Positions 10,240 to 20,435 are shown, numbered from the stretch's first letter. The stretch is DNA of 64,000 nucleotides from Stachybotrys elegans (GCA_020746835.1 JAGPNK010000012.1:558001-622000), one strand, 5' to 3'. Program-made: numbers and translations. Notes: a model not told the origin generated them from the letters alone.

Positions 10240-10880
10240 AAACATGAAGGCTACTGTACTCGTAGAGAGTCGTTCCTCATGGTTTTGACTTTCGTGAGGG
10301 CTACAGGGCCGGAGGCTGGGTGATGCACGGTGACCGATCTTGGAATGCTGCTCTCGTCTCGCGAGCTCGCGTGCTTAAGCCTGTGACGAGGACTGTTAGC
10401 TGGGATCCAAAACAACAAGTATGATGGAGATGAGAGAGTGGTGACGGCTGCTTTCAAAAGAGGCGCTGTGAAGGTAGGAAGCATCCCCATCTGCAAAAAG
10501 CAAGGGATCACAGCGGTGGTAGGGTTCGTCTTCCTCTCAGTGCCCTTCTTCGTGGCAAAGCTAAAGCTCCCACTACGATGAAAGAAAAAAGGTAGAAATG
10601 TTCCAAAAATAAGAGGGCAGAAACGAAGTCTGCACCGAGTGGTGAGGCGCACCACAATAATAAGCAGTAAGACGTACTGGAAAGGTGGTGAGGCGCACCA
10701 CCGTGGTACAACGGTACCGCAAAGAGGACACCACGCGGGAGCGACCCTTGCGGGTTGCGTGGTGCTCGGATGAAGAAGAAAGAAAGAAAGCGAAGGGAGG
10801 GGAGGGAACGTGAAGGGATATTTATGGGCCTACTAAGATTTTGACAGCTTTTGTGGGCCCAGCCCTAATTTGGGCTAGTA
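10240..10880. repeat. Duplicated non-coding element, copy 1
   Basis: Shared strings with 11010-11560 in the same order: AAGCCTGTGACGAG, GATGAGAGAGTGGTGACGGC (against GACGAGAGAGTGACAGC), CCCTTCTTCGT, GCTAAAGCTCC, ACGATGAAAGAAAAAA, ATGTTCCAAA, GATATTTATGGGCC and TTTGACAGCTTTTGTGGGCC. No coding capacity was seen. It may be a degenerate LTR or non-autonomous element. Confidence 0.7.
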
Positions 10881-11009
10881 GGGTTCACCGATTGCAGGGA
10901 GGGCAGTGGTGATCTCCAAAATCTCAAGATTCGCGGATGTCCCATCCATACACCGAGCGACTGGCCTGCTTCTTTAGGTAAACATGGAAGATCACGATAC
11001 TCTCAACAA

Positions 11010-11560
11010 TTCGTCTAATCCATGGCTCTGATATGCGACAGGGCGCAGGGCTGTAGGTTGTATGATATACGTCAACTGGCCTTGGAATGATGCCCTCATC
11101 TCCCGAGTTTGGGCGCTGAAGCCTGTGACGAGCTGAGCTCTAAAAATGGCCGATTTGATGGTGACGAGAGAGTGACAGCTGCTGTAGGAAGTAAAAGGGC
11201 AGGAAATCACAGTGATAGGAGAACGTGTCCCTTCTTCGTAGCAGAGCTAAAGCTCCGAATACGATGAAAGAAAAAAAATGTATAAAATGTTCCAAAGATT
11301 AGGTGCAGAAGAGTTTCTGCTGGGCAAACCCCAAAGCAAGGGCGAACCCTGTAAGAAGAGGCGAACCTCGTAAGAAGAGGCGAACCTCGTAAGAAAGGGC
11401 GAACCCTGTAAGAAGAGGCGAACCTCGTAAGAAAGGGCGAACCCCGTGAGAAAGGACGAATCCTGTATGTGAAAGGAAGAGAAGAAGAAAAGAGCGACAG
11501 GGAAAGCGAAGCGATATTTATGGGCCAAGATTTGACAGCTTTTGTGGGCCTCAGCCATCC
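11010..11560. repeat. Duplicated non-coding element, copy 2
   Basis: This is the second copy of the element at 10240-10880, in direct orientation and about 0.7-0.8 kb downstream. The middle part differs: copy 2 carries a 19-bp minisatellite where copy 1 has an unrelated GC-rich stretch with GGTGAGGCGCACCAC repeats. Confidence 0.7.
11341..11473. repeat. 19-bp minisatellite, 7 units
   Basis: Seven consecutive 19-bp units of the type GGCGAACCTCGTAAGAAGA. Two alternating variants (CCCTGT and CCTCGT) suggest a higher-order 38-bp or 57-bp pattern. The last two units are more diverged. Confidence 0.85.
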
Positions 11561-11639
11561 TAGGTCAGGTGACCCGAGTGGGGCTGGGAACTTGAAGGTG
11601 AGAGGCAGGCTGCTTCGAAATTGGGAATCAGTCAATTGA

Positions 11640-13571
11640 AAGCCCTCATTACATATGCTTCATTCACGAGGATTGCCTGCGCTGGCTCTCTGTGAACTGA
11701 TGAATACGTATATGGCTTATTTATGGTAGAATAATGAACCTGAATGCCACTTCACCAAATGCAGCAGTCACCAACCAGCCAGCGACCAAGTCCATTCGCT
11801 CTTTTCCGATCCGATTTCGAAAAGTTAGTCATGCTGCACTACCGTCGCCGTTAGATTCAGAGACAGTAGGGATCAAACACGAGCACAAAGGTCGAGCCGT
11901 CATCGCTGGTGTCCAAGGCAGTGAGCCGGTTACGGCAGTGCGTACAGGAGCTGGCGCCGAGAGAGAAATGGCTGGCCGAACTTAGGGATTCCGTAGTCCA
12001 AGAATGCCAGGTGAATATCGCAAAAGCCACCCTCTCTGGTGGAATATCCGTCAACTCCAAGTTCCCGTTGCATCGTGTCCAGAGGTGAAGCTAATTAAAA
12101 CAGCACAGGCATACACGCGCCGAGACCGCCAGTTGTTGAACCTGCGCCTCCTTCCCTTCGACCGCCTTCTCCCGAACATCCGACGATGAATGCAAGCCAG
12201 AGCTCTTGAAAGCGCCCTTGTCAGCGCTGTCACCTCTGCTCTTTCAGATTGATGATGCCTCTCCTCCATTCCCCGTTCCGAAATTCACGAAGCATAACAA
12301 CGAGGCGCTTGCGGACCAAAATGTCGAAAATGCGATTGGCGTCTTTTCTCTCTCCCGGGTGGATTTGCAAAATATTCACAACCAGTACTGGTGAATGCAC
12401 TCTTGTTCTACAGGATGGCTTCGTATGGGACTCACATTCTGTGACGGCTGTGAAGTGAGCATGTCTGCATTTTACGTGTCAAACCACGCGGTTCCAAGCA
12501 GCACCCGGGTCTGGATTTCCCACGATCCGGGTTACCTCCTGTCACGAATTCCCCTTGGCGCGATTCTTACGTTTGACATAAATTGCACAAAGATGGTAGC
12601 GCCTACTCTATCATGGAATCATGGGAGTCCCAATCGTGTGCCCAGGGGATGGAGATCGGCGATAGCGAGGAGGCCTTCTAACAACAAGTTCTGTTTCGTT
12701 TTGTCACTGCTACCGGTCTCAAGAGACCACCCTGCCGGGAGCTTGTCGCGCATGACTATTCATCTCCCTCATCGCCAGATTTATTTGCCCATCATTCATG
12801 ACTTCCTCCTGGCTCTCCTCGGTTCTTCGGTCCGCGCTGCCTTCTCATGTCTATCATCACTCGCAACGACTCATTCCTCTTAAATTTTATCATCATTGCC
12901 GAGCAGCCTCGCCGACTCCTGTACTTTTTCGTTCGCCCTTTTCGTACCCTGACTCTCGGTATGGTACTGGTGACCCTCATTTGACTGATGGGGGCAAACA
13001 AGCAGCAGGCGATAGAAGTTAGTCGAGGTAGGAGGCTGAAACTTGCCCTACACAGACTCTTCCATGGGGCAACCGTGGTGAGCGAAGCGTATATAAAGAA
13101 TGGGTTAGTCTCATCTTATCTCATCTTATCTCATCCTCCCATCTCCCCTCCAGGAGTTCAGTTCATTTACCATTCCGAGAAATAATCCATGGCGGTCGGC
13201 GGGACATCCCCGATGCCATTACAATATGTATGGCACGCTGAGCGCTTGACCTCATTCATCTCAATAGCCCTCTTCTCAGTAGAACGTAAAGCTCCGACAG
13301 AGATGAGAGCCTACCGCTCAAGGACACGAATGCCCCGTCCAAGTATAGAGAAAACTCTATAATGCTGAAAACAGCCCAACTACGCGATGAACCAAGTCAA
13401 TCGCAATGAAGGAAAAAGCCTTCCATACGAGGGAGTACCGACCTTTCGGCCTACTCCAACACCATGCTGACCTTGCGGCCCTCCCCCAACACCAAATCGC
13501 ACCACTCCCACGGAAACTTCGTAGCCATCTCATCACCATCTTATCCCATGCACATGACGCTCCACCAGAAC
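11640..13571. other. Gene-poor stretch
   Basis: No supportable gene. A CATCTTATCTCATCTTATCTCATCC simple repeat lies near 13110-13135. The open frames here lack domains and start contexts. Confidence 0.4.
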
Positions 13572-14684
13572 TTACCAGCCAGCGTTACCACCCTCATCTT
13601 TGAAGGGTAGGTCCCAGGAGAGGCCAGTAGGCTTGGACTTGTGGGCGGCGGCTCGCTCTTTCTTTCCTTTGATGACCTCGTACAGGGTCTCGGGCTCCTT
13701 TGGGCGTGGCGGCAACTCCCAGTCGTTTGCAGGAACCGTCATGACAACCTTGCCATCCTTGTCAACGAAGTCGAATGGGTTATTGAGCCCTCTCATCCAG
13801 TCGCCCTCCTTTACTGACTCTTCGGGGATCCTGCGACCATGTGCCTCCCAAGATGTGTATGCATCCCAGCCTCCCCAGCCCAGACCCACCTCTGCTGGGC
13901 GATTAAATGCCGGGATATGCCCTGCCGACGTGGCCGATCGAGAATCCGAGAACTTGTCCCATTTACCCGGTGTTGCGTAGGAGGCAGATTCGGATTTGGT
14001 GGCTGGGTCAGACCCATTCTCACCAATGAGATCCCCTGGCTTCCACTTGTCCGACAGACAGCGTGCAATGTGTTGGGCGTCCTTGAAGTAATAGCCTATG
14101 TCGTTGGCCGGGTTGTCAGTGGTGTGGACATCCACAATACGCTCAGGGCGTGACCGGCTGTCGGTGAAGCCCTTTGTCTCGTCTAGAAGAGGTTCAGGAG
14201 GCTCAAAAAGCTCCCAGCCTTCAGCAGTCATCTGCTCGACTTGGTCTTCCTGAACCATGACGACATGTTGTTCCCTTTGTTCCCCCTCCACCGTGATAGG
14301 GAACGTCATCTGGTCGGGGTGCGGAGTCAGACCGGGGCGGCCGGTTCGAATCATGCCGACAAAGATAGTATTGGAAAACTTGACAAGCTCGGGGCTGTCT
14401 GCGCAGTTGAGACTGGGTGTAAAACGGCTCTGCAATCTCGGCTTGCCGTTTTTGCCCTTTATCACTTTGGGACAACGGAACCCGGCCGCCTTGCATTCCT
14501 CTTCGAAGGCGGGCCAGTCTTCGAGAAGTCGGTCAAGCTCAGCCCCAGGGTTCTTCTCATCGTCCTTCCACCTGTCGGGAGGGTGGTCGTCTTCGCAGAT
14601 GGGGGGGGACGCGTCTTCCAGACTCATAGCTTCCAGCGCAGCGATCAACTCCTTAATCTCATCCGGGGACATCCTTCCCAACAT
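13572..14684 (-). CDS. Hypothetical protein, 370 aa
   Basis: A single open frame. I chose the ATG at 14684 (MLGRMSPDEIKELIAALEAM) because the upstream in-frame extension to 14921 is a Thr-rich translation of a TGTGG/TTGCGG simple repeat. The protein is hydrophilic and Trp-rich, with CEDDHPPDRWKDDEKNPG, LDRLLEDWPAFEEECKAAGF and several WD/WE pairs. It has no signal peptide or membrane segment. The C-terminus ends KPTGLSWDLPFKDEGGNAGW. I do not recognise a family. Its length and undamaged frame inside a decayed region suggest a functional or recently active gene. Confidence 0.6.
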   Translation of the reverse strand: MLGRMSPDEIKELIAALEAMSLEDASPPICEDDHPPDRWKDDEKNPGAELDRLLEDWPAFEEECKAAGFRCPKVIKGKNGKPRLQSRFTPSLNCADSPELVKFSNTIFVGMIRTGRPGLTPHPDQMTFPITVEGEQREQHVVMVQEDQVEQMTAEGWELFEPPEPLLDETKGFTDSRSRPERIVDVHTTDNPANDIGYYFKDAQHIARCLSDKWKPGDLIGENGSDPATKSESASYATPGKWDKFSDSRSATSAGHIPAFNRPAEVGLGWGGWDAYTSWEAHGRRIPEESVKEGDWMRGLNNPFDFVDKDGKVVMTVPANDWELPPRPKEPETLYEVIKGKKERAAAHKSKPTGLSWDLPFKDEGGNAGW

Positions 14685-14744
14685 GGTAAGTGGAAGAAAT
14701 GAAGGATGGTCAAACAGCTTACTTGAATGACTCGGCGGTGTGTT

Positions 14745-14850
14745 TCTGCGATGTGCGGTTGCGGTTGCGGTTGCGGTGCCGTGCGTGATTGCTTTGACTG
14801 TGACTGTGGTTGTGGTTGTGGTTGTAGTTGCGGTTGCACATACAAAATTT
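14745..14850. repeat. Simple repeat, GGTTGC/GGTTGT type
   Basis: Runs of GCGGTTGCGGTTGCGGT and TGTGGTTGTGGTTGTGGTTG lie directly upstream of the 370-aa gene start and correspond to its leader or promoter region. Confidence 0.7.
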
Positions 14851-15084
14851 GCTGACGGTTGGTGTTTGATGTGAATTTCAAGTTTGTGCGGGCAATCTTT
14901 GGGGCTTAATGTCACATTCACTTCAGTTCCATTTCACTCCCAGTGCCAGTACCTCTGCCGTTTGCCTGGCGGCCGGCAGCAGTTCTGCCAGCTTGATGTA
15001 TGAAATCACGTGCAGTTTCCGACAGGCCACACTTGGCTCATCTCGAAAAATTTATCTAACAAGGTCTTCGCTTCCCAAGACAAG

Positions 15085-15349
15085 GTCGAAAGATCCACCT
15101 AGATTTCCCAGATCTTGGTCTGTGATGAAGCTGCTTCAGGTCTTCTGATCGCCTGCACCAGCTCCGACGCGTCGCCGCAACTTCGCTGGCACGATTCGTC
15201 TTCCAGCAGATGGATGCCCCTCTTGGCAGCAAGTCAAACATCACGTTGGTCGGGACAAGCAAGAAGTTATCTTCTTCTTCAGACAGAGGGAAGAACCCTC
15301 TGGGCAGACGTGGCCCAAGCCCCACGCTGGAATTCTGAAGCCTCGTCGC
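15085..15349 (+). pseudogene. DEAH-box RNA helicase fragment 3 (second copy of fragment 1)
   Basis: The translation includes CDEAASGLLIACT and, in another frame, RRVAATSLARFVFQQMDAP, matching DEAAS and SLARFISQQM of fragment 1 at 5991-6212. It is followed, as at 6415, by the N-terminal helicase sequence (GKNPLGR... then LPVYGR). The block 5991-6640 and the block 15085-15560 are therefore copies of one rearranged helicase locus. Confidence 0.65.
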
Positions 15350-15359
15350 AAGCTACCGG

Positions 15360-15437
15360 GACGTGGGATTTCCCGTTCGTGTGCCCCAAGAGATACAGAC
15401 AGACCAGCGACTTCGAGGAGGTCCCCTCTGATGAAGA
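15360..15437 (-). mobile_element. Short dispersed element, copy E (78 bp, 11-bp flanking repeat, opposite orientation)
   Basis: CAAGCTACCGG at 15349-15359 and 15438-15448 brackets 78 bp that are the reverse complement of the element in copies A, C, D and G. Removing the insert and one repeat restores the helicase sequence RRKLPVYGR. Confidence 0.8.
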
Positions 15438-15839
15438 CAAGCTACCGGTATATGGCAGATGCAATGAGATATGTATAACGATATACCACAGAAGAGCAAG
15501 TCTTCGTGTTGACGAGCGAGACTGGATCGGGGAAGTCGACCCAAATCCCCCAGAGACTCGCATACGATGAGTATAACAGCGGCCTCGCCATTGCATGCAC
15601 GCAGCCCCGCCGCTTGGCTGCGACCAACGTCGCCAATCGCGTTGCCGGAGGCATGGTCGTCAACCTCGGCGAAGAAGTTGGCTACCGAATTGGTGGCAAA
15701 ACCATTTCTGATAGGAACGAGAAGAAATCGCGACTCGTCTACATGACCGAGGGTGTTCTCGTCAATCGGTACCTCGCGAACAACGGCCTGCCTGAGCTTG
15801 CCTGCATTATCCTCGACAATGCCGTTACTTCTTATTAAC
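15438..15839 (+). pseudogene. DEAH-box RNA helicase relic 4 (motifs I to II region)
   Basis: After LPVYGRCNEI the frame shifts and then runs VFVLTSETGSGKSTQIPQRL, a good Walker A. It goes on through CTQPRRLAATNVANRVAG, LGEEVGYRIGGKTISD and RLVYMTEGVLVNRYLANNGL to ELACIILDNAVTSY, where the expected DEAH box (IIDEAHER) is replaced and the frame stops. It is one of the best-preserved helicase pieces but lacks motif II, so it is inactive. Confidence 0.75.
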
Positions 15840-17085
15840 ATCTCCCAGGCAGTATATCCCTTGAAGATCTCCTCAATCGCGATGACTGCCCTGTCCAGTA
15901 CCGGGGTCCCGTCTCCCTTGTGGAGGTAGTGAATGGTCAGAAGAAGCCCATACGCCCTTCCAGAGTTCTGCTTGTTGTTTCGGTGTCGCAGATATCTCGG
16001 ATCAGCTTGCAATTGGCGACCTCCACTCGCCTATTCCAGCGCGATGTCATGTTGTGCCTGCGGCCTTCGACGATCTTTTACGATGAGTGGACCCTAGCAA
16101 AGGGTGCCCATACGAACGTCATGAAAGCGCTGGAGCAGCTCGTAGATCCAGACGTCCACGGTCAGTTCCCCATCGTCGCTCTCCTCGGCGGGACGCCAAT
16201 GTCGGCCGGTCTGAAAGATTTGCGGTCTACCTTCAGTCTCATCTATCGTGCCCCGGAGCACGAAATCGACGATATCTTGCAGCCGATTGTCAACGCTCAC
16301 GCCGCTGCCCGCAAGAACACGACCCCAGAGAGCATCGCCAACTTGTGGCATCAAGTTCAGACATTTTGGGTCGATGTATGTTCTTTCGAAACTTTGGCAC
16401 CCCTTTCCTGGACACTGTCATCGAGGACATTCGACCATCGCTGTGCATGTATTCCAAGCTCTTTGTCCTAGTGCAGCCCGAGCATCAAACGCAGGTCGAC
16501 ATCCGCAACGCAGAACTCCGAGCGCGCCTTCGAGAACTGGAGAATCACGACGATGGCCATATCAGCAACCTCAGCGAGTTTGACACTGCTCTGCGCTTAT
16601 CTGTCATCCCTGGGACCGTCCATCTCCTGGAAGAGTGGCTCAACGATCAGTATGAAACTGCCAGCGCTTACCCTCGGAAGGAAGAGTCGCATGTTTACGA
16701 CATGACGGTTATCACTGATTATGAGTCGCTCCGCCTTTTCGAATCATGCGCGGTATCAACCTGCGCGAGCGCTCAGTCGCCCCATCTCCTCGTCCTCACC
16801 CAGTCTCCAAAAACGCGGTTGCCGCCGCCTATTGGCGGCGTCACAGGCTCAGGCACTTATCGAATAAGTACCTGGTCATACTCATTGGCACCAGGCAGGT
16901 CGAGCTTAGCTCCAGGCCCTCATTTATCAAGGGCCTTGCAGAAAAAGCCACCCACCGCAGCGTCATCATTGTTTCGACTTTTCGGCTCATGTCTACTGGC
17001 GTCGATGGACTCCAGTTCCCATCTCCTTCCCATCATCCCATTGGGCACACGAACAGGAAATCCCATATACCTTGCATTTAAACCA
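15840..17085 (+). pseudogene. SNF2-type helicase relic
   Basis: In sequence: FYDEWTLAKGAHTNVMKALE at about 16075 corresponds to the motif II/DEAH neighbourhood of SNF2 proteins. FPIVALLGGTPMSAGLKDL is a motif III (LSGTP-like) with the following helix, and RSVIIVSTFRLMSTGVDGLQ matches the motif V region (STxxGGxGLN) near 16960-17010. Several frame changes and the missing ATP-binding N-terminus make it non-functional. Short-element copy F sits just after STGVDGLQ. It adjoins the DEAH relic, so two helicase types are fused end to end here. Confidence 0.6.
17010..17067 (+). mobile_element. Short dispersed element, copy F
   Basis: The right half (CCCATTGGGCACACGAACAGG then AAATCCCAT) is close to the consensus. 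The left half is diverged (CTCCAGTTCCCATCTCC). I could not define flanking repeats. Confidence 0.55.
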
Positions 17086-17745
17086 CGGTTGGTGCGGCGA
17101 CTCTGCGGCAGCACTACGGAAATTCACATGTATATACATTCAACCATGAGCCCTCCGATCCAATATCCCCTACCTAGTCACCCGCCACATCGTTTGCGCG
17201 TTTTGGAAGCACGAGAGCCAGAAGCGTGACATCGCGTTGCGAAGCCTATTTGACCGACTCACGCGGAGCAAGCCTTCTTGTACGTTGCGCCAACCTTTGC
17301 CACGTTACCTTCACGTCACTCGGTCGAAACCCGTTTTGACTCTGTGGCGGACTCCAGCCAGGTAGTCACTCTCAATTGACGCAGAGAATAGCCCTCCGGC
17401 AAACGCCGTCTTGCCTCATGCCAGTGGCCCACAGTGCTTGCTTCCCGTCGCTTCCCTTCAGGATGGCTCTCTTCGTTCGGGGGTCTGCCGGAGCTTCATT
17501 TGTGCCCGGTGCTGTTGGAACATCCGGATACTATCACCAGTAGGTGCTCAAACCACCTCGGGCTCAGCGCATCTCGTTTTATACATTGTTATACTAATGC
17601 ATCAAGGCAGCAGCTCCGATCTAGGCACACCCGACGCCACCATCGCCACGGCTGTTTAAGCTTGAATCTTATTCTCCATCCATCTCTATAAGAACACCAT
17701 GGACCCCAGCCAGTGTTGGGAGGAGCCCTTGTCATTCCCTATGAC
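17086..17745. other. Region upstream of the HNH gene; possible mini-ORF
   Basis: An ATG at 17463 opens MALFVRGSAGASFVPGAVGT and reaches a possible GTAGGT donor near 17541, with an acceptor near 17605. This could be a short peptide gene or a 5' exon, but nothing confirms it. The rest shows no gene. Confidence 0.25.
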
Positions 17746-19152
17746 ATGGCCGACCCGTCCTCGTTGTTGATCAAGCCAACCGACAGGAGACCTTACAAGA
17801 TGCGCATATACGATGAAATACCGCATAGCCATCCGGCTACTATGCTTGACTTTTGTCATGGTCTTGATAGACGGATCGAGATACTCCGCCAGGCATTCAA
17901 AAGGGCAGAAATACCTTCAACAGCCCACAACGTCCTTGGTGGTCTTATGCTTCGTGAAGGCGTGTTTACAATTCTGGGGCGGAAGTTTGCCAAATGCATT
18001 ATGGAAGAACTTGACGAGTTCCGGAAACTATGTATGCCATTCCTATCAACTTCCCTATTAATTACTGACATTTGGGTTCCAGTTTTCGGGTTCTTCAGGA
18101 ACGATGTGGAAGAAGCCGCCAAATCTGCTGCCAAGACCGCATCATCAGCAGCCGCTACGGACGACAAAGGAAAGATTAAACGCAGCGCCACAGAGCGGGA
18201 TAAATGCCTCGAACGCGATGGCCGCAAATGCGTTTTAACGGGGATAAAGGCCCCAGCTGCATGCCATATTGTGCCATTTGCTTGGAACAAATCCAGAGCA
18301 AATGCTTTGAAGATGTTCAATCTTAGCGGTATTTTATACCAACTATCTGATCCAGAGTTTGGCGAGTCAGTCTCTACAGACCTTGGCTTAAGCTCAAAAC
18401 CTATACTCGGCGCATCTGACCGCCCATGGAACATGATCAGCCTTACTCCTACACTGCACGACTGGTGGAGCCGAGCATGGTGGGGATTTTGTCCTGTTGA
18501 AGCCAGGCCCAGCAAGACAGACCAGGACGATGGCGAGCAATGGGAGGTTGTCCTTCACTTTAGGTGGACTTACCGACCTCCTAAGGGAAGGGAGCCGGTG
18601 ATGTTAGGCTTTGAGAAGGATGGGGCGGGAAACAGCCAGCTTGACGAGTTTCTTGAAGAGGTCAGGGAGTGGGAGAAAGGCTCGCAAAACCCAAACATCC
18701 TCGAGTCCTCGAAGTCACTGATCTCTATCCCATTGGGGCACAGGAGCGGGAATTCCCACACCCTCGAGTCTGATGGCAGCACAATCCCCAACCATGCAAA
18801 GGCTGCCGCCGCTCTCCGCTCTGGCCATCAAGTCATTATCAAGGTTGGCTCAAAGCAGGATGCCCAGCGGTTCTTCAGACTTATGCAGATCCAGTGGGCT
18901 TGCATCAGGCTGCATTCAATGACTGGGGCCGCGAACCGGGTCCCCGGACAGGATGGTACTGGGACTGTTTTTGGCAACCCTGCTTACGTTGATGAGCAGA
19001 CCCGGGAACGGATTCATAGCTGGTGCATGAGCCTTAGCTCGGAACCGCCTGTGTCTACCGCCCCATCTTTGCAAGACCTGCCATCTTTTGTTCAGGACCA
19101 CAACGTCCCGAGAAGCGCGCGGTCCCGCGGCGACAAGGATTCGACGTTGTAA
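17746..19152 (+). CDS. HNH-nuclease-domain protein, carrying an in-frame short-element insertion
   Basis: The start is the ATG at 17746 (MADPSSLLIKPTDRR). No in-frame ATG lies upstream. A likely 51-nt intron (18032-18082, GTATGC...ACTGACATTTGGGTTCCAG) is a multiple of three and lacks stops, so both spliced (451 aa) and unspliced (468 aa) products are open. The HNH core is RDKCLERDGRKCVLTGI followed by ACHIVPFAWN, a treble-clef with Cys pairs and the catalytic His, and HDWWSRAWWGF follows about 90 residues later. It is typical of expanded fungal HNH (HNH_2-like) protein families of unknown role. Copy G of the short element adds 21 codons near 18699-18770. The frame survives, so the gene may still be expressed. 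Confidence 0.75.
   Translation: MADPSSLLIKPTDRRPYKMRIYDEIPHSHPATMLDFCHGLDRRIEILRQAFKRAEIPSTAHNVLGGLMLREGVFTILGRKFAKCIMEELDEFRKLCMPFLSTSLLITDIWVPVFGFFRNDVEEAAKSAAKTASSAAATDDKGKIKRSATERDKCLERDGRKCVLTGIKAPAACHIVPFAWNKSRANALKMFNLSGILYQLSDPEFGESVSTDLGLSSKPILGASDRPWNMISLTPTLHDWWSRAWWGFCPVEARPSKTDQDDGEQWEVVLHFRWTYRPPKGREPVMLGFEKDGAGNSQLDEFLEEVREWEKGSQNPNILESSKSLISIPLGHRSGNSHTLESDGSTIPNHAKAAAALRSGHQVIIKVGSKQDAQRFFRLMQIQWACIRLHSMTGAANRVPGQDGTGTVFGNPAYVDEQTRERIHSWCMSLSSEPPVSTAPSLQDLPSFVQDHNVPRSARSRGDKDSTL
18708..18761 (+). mobile_element. Short dispersed element, copy G (54 bp, 9-bp flanking repeat, in coding sequence)
   Basis: CCTCGAGTC at 18699-18707 recurs at 18762-18770. The 54-bp core between is the same element as copy D. 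The total gain of 63 bp keeps the HNH frame open and encodes LES...LES at the borders. Confidence 0.85.
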
Positions 19153-19791
19153 AGCCTGTATTCTCGGCATGCCAGAGGCACTAATATACACCAGCTTCGT
19201 TGACAAAAAACAGCCTGTCACGAATATGGGTGCGGTAAACAAATATGTCTGGGGTGCAGAAGAAGGAAATAGTGTACCACTATGATATCAAATCAATAGA
19301 TGACATTAAGTTTGACGACCAGGTGCATCAGCGCCATATGCCGATCCAAGAGCGCATGGTTGAATGATTGGGTAGTAAAGCAAACCATCTGCGAACTCTC
19401 AAGTCGCTGCAAGTTAGAGTCTATAAGATGGATTGATCATATGCGAATAGGTGAGACTGCCTCGAGGATGTTGCGTAGTAATGCGGGTGTGAAGCTCATC
19501 GGCTCCAGCTACGAAAAGCCATCTATGCCAAACCCTACTGCGCTCGCTCTGCCACACTCGCACCATCTGCTGCATTATGTGGGGCCCTCAGGTCATTGCA
19601 TCACATTACTTACCGTGAATGCAAACGTGCACCACTTCAACTCTTCTATCCATCACACTCACCTTCACCGCCAAACGCGTCTCACGAAACCAACACCAAA
19701 ACTCCCACGCACTCAACGACAGCCATACAAGAGTAAATAACTTAATCACACCCATTATTCTTTCATATCTAGCGTATACCAGAACATCAAA
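19153..19791. other. Short intergenic stretch, no gene seen
   Basis: Contains the presumed 3' end of the HNH gene and the leader of the next family member. Open frames at 19300-19740 show no motif. Confidence 0.4.
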
Positions 19792-20435
19792 ATGACCGGC
19801 CTACAAGAACTCGAGGAACAACTTTTGATGGCGTCTTCCACCAGCTTCAACACTTCACGTGCTGATGTTGAAGAGGCCTCCAGACGTGCTGCAAGTTTTC
19901 CCCTTTCATTAGATACCAAGTCAATACTAATAAAAAGCAGGGCATCCCACCCGCCGCCCCCGCAGGTCCTGCCGATCCTGTTCCCCCCGTTCAGCCTCCC
20001 GCTGAGCCTGCCGCCGACCCTGCCGCTGACCCTCCCGTTGCCGCCATCGCTGCTGCACAAGATGCCGCCGATGCCGCCGCTCCTCGTGGCCTCGCCAATC
20101 TCGCCGACCTTATGCTCGATGAGATATACGTCGAGTTCACCACACGCCTATCGCGGGAGCATATAGCTCAGTTTGCTCGCAGGCTTGTCGACAATGGCTA
20201 CCTAGCCGAGGAGCCTGTCCCGGTCGAAGCAGCGGCTGTCGCCGTAGATGATGCAGCAATAGAGGTAGAATTTGATCTAGATATCACACCGGAGCCTGAA
20301 GTCCGGTACATCGGTCTACATGACCTGGATCCCGACAATGATGCCCCCATGCCTGAACCGCAGGGCCTAACTTGGGATGGGTTTGGGTTCAATGCGGATG
20401 CTGGCTCTGAATTTACTGATTCGGATTCTGAATAG
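19792..20435 (+). CDS. Unrecognised small-protein family, member 4 (divergent, acidic tail)
   Basis: ATG at 19792 (MTGLQELEEQLLMASSTSF). Residues NTSRADVEEASRRAA match the signature R-T-x-R-A-D-V-E-x-A of members 1 and 2. Exon 1 (19792-19894) ends before GTTTTC. I place the acceptor at 19965 (CCCGCAG), because this gives an open frame through a Pro/Ala-rich linker into MLDEIYVEFTTRLSREHIAQ and an acidic C-terminus ending SEFTDSDSE. A TACTAAT branch-like site lies at about 19925. The aromatic middle of members 1 and 2 is missing. The acidic tail resembles that of member 3 (DSEDEYY). Function unknown. The intron placement is tentative. Confidence 0.5.

Noticed and set aside
6763..18761. The short dispersed element as a set of working introns (introner-like)
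   Set aside because: Copies in gene orientation do not start with GT or end in AG at the insertion borders, and copy D shifts the frame. The reverse orientation has GT...AG, but with a poor donor and a branch site too close to the acceptor. Kept only as a hypothesis to test with RNA data.
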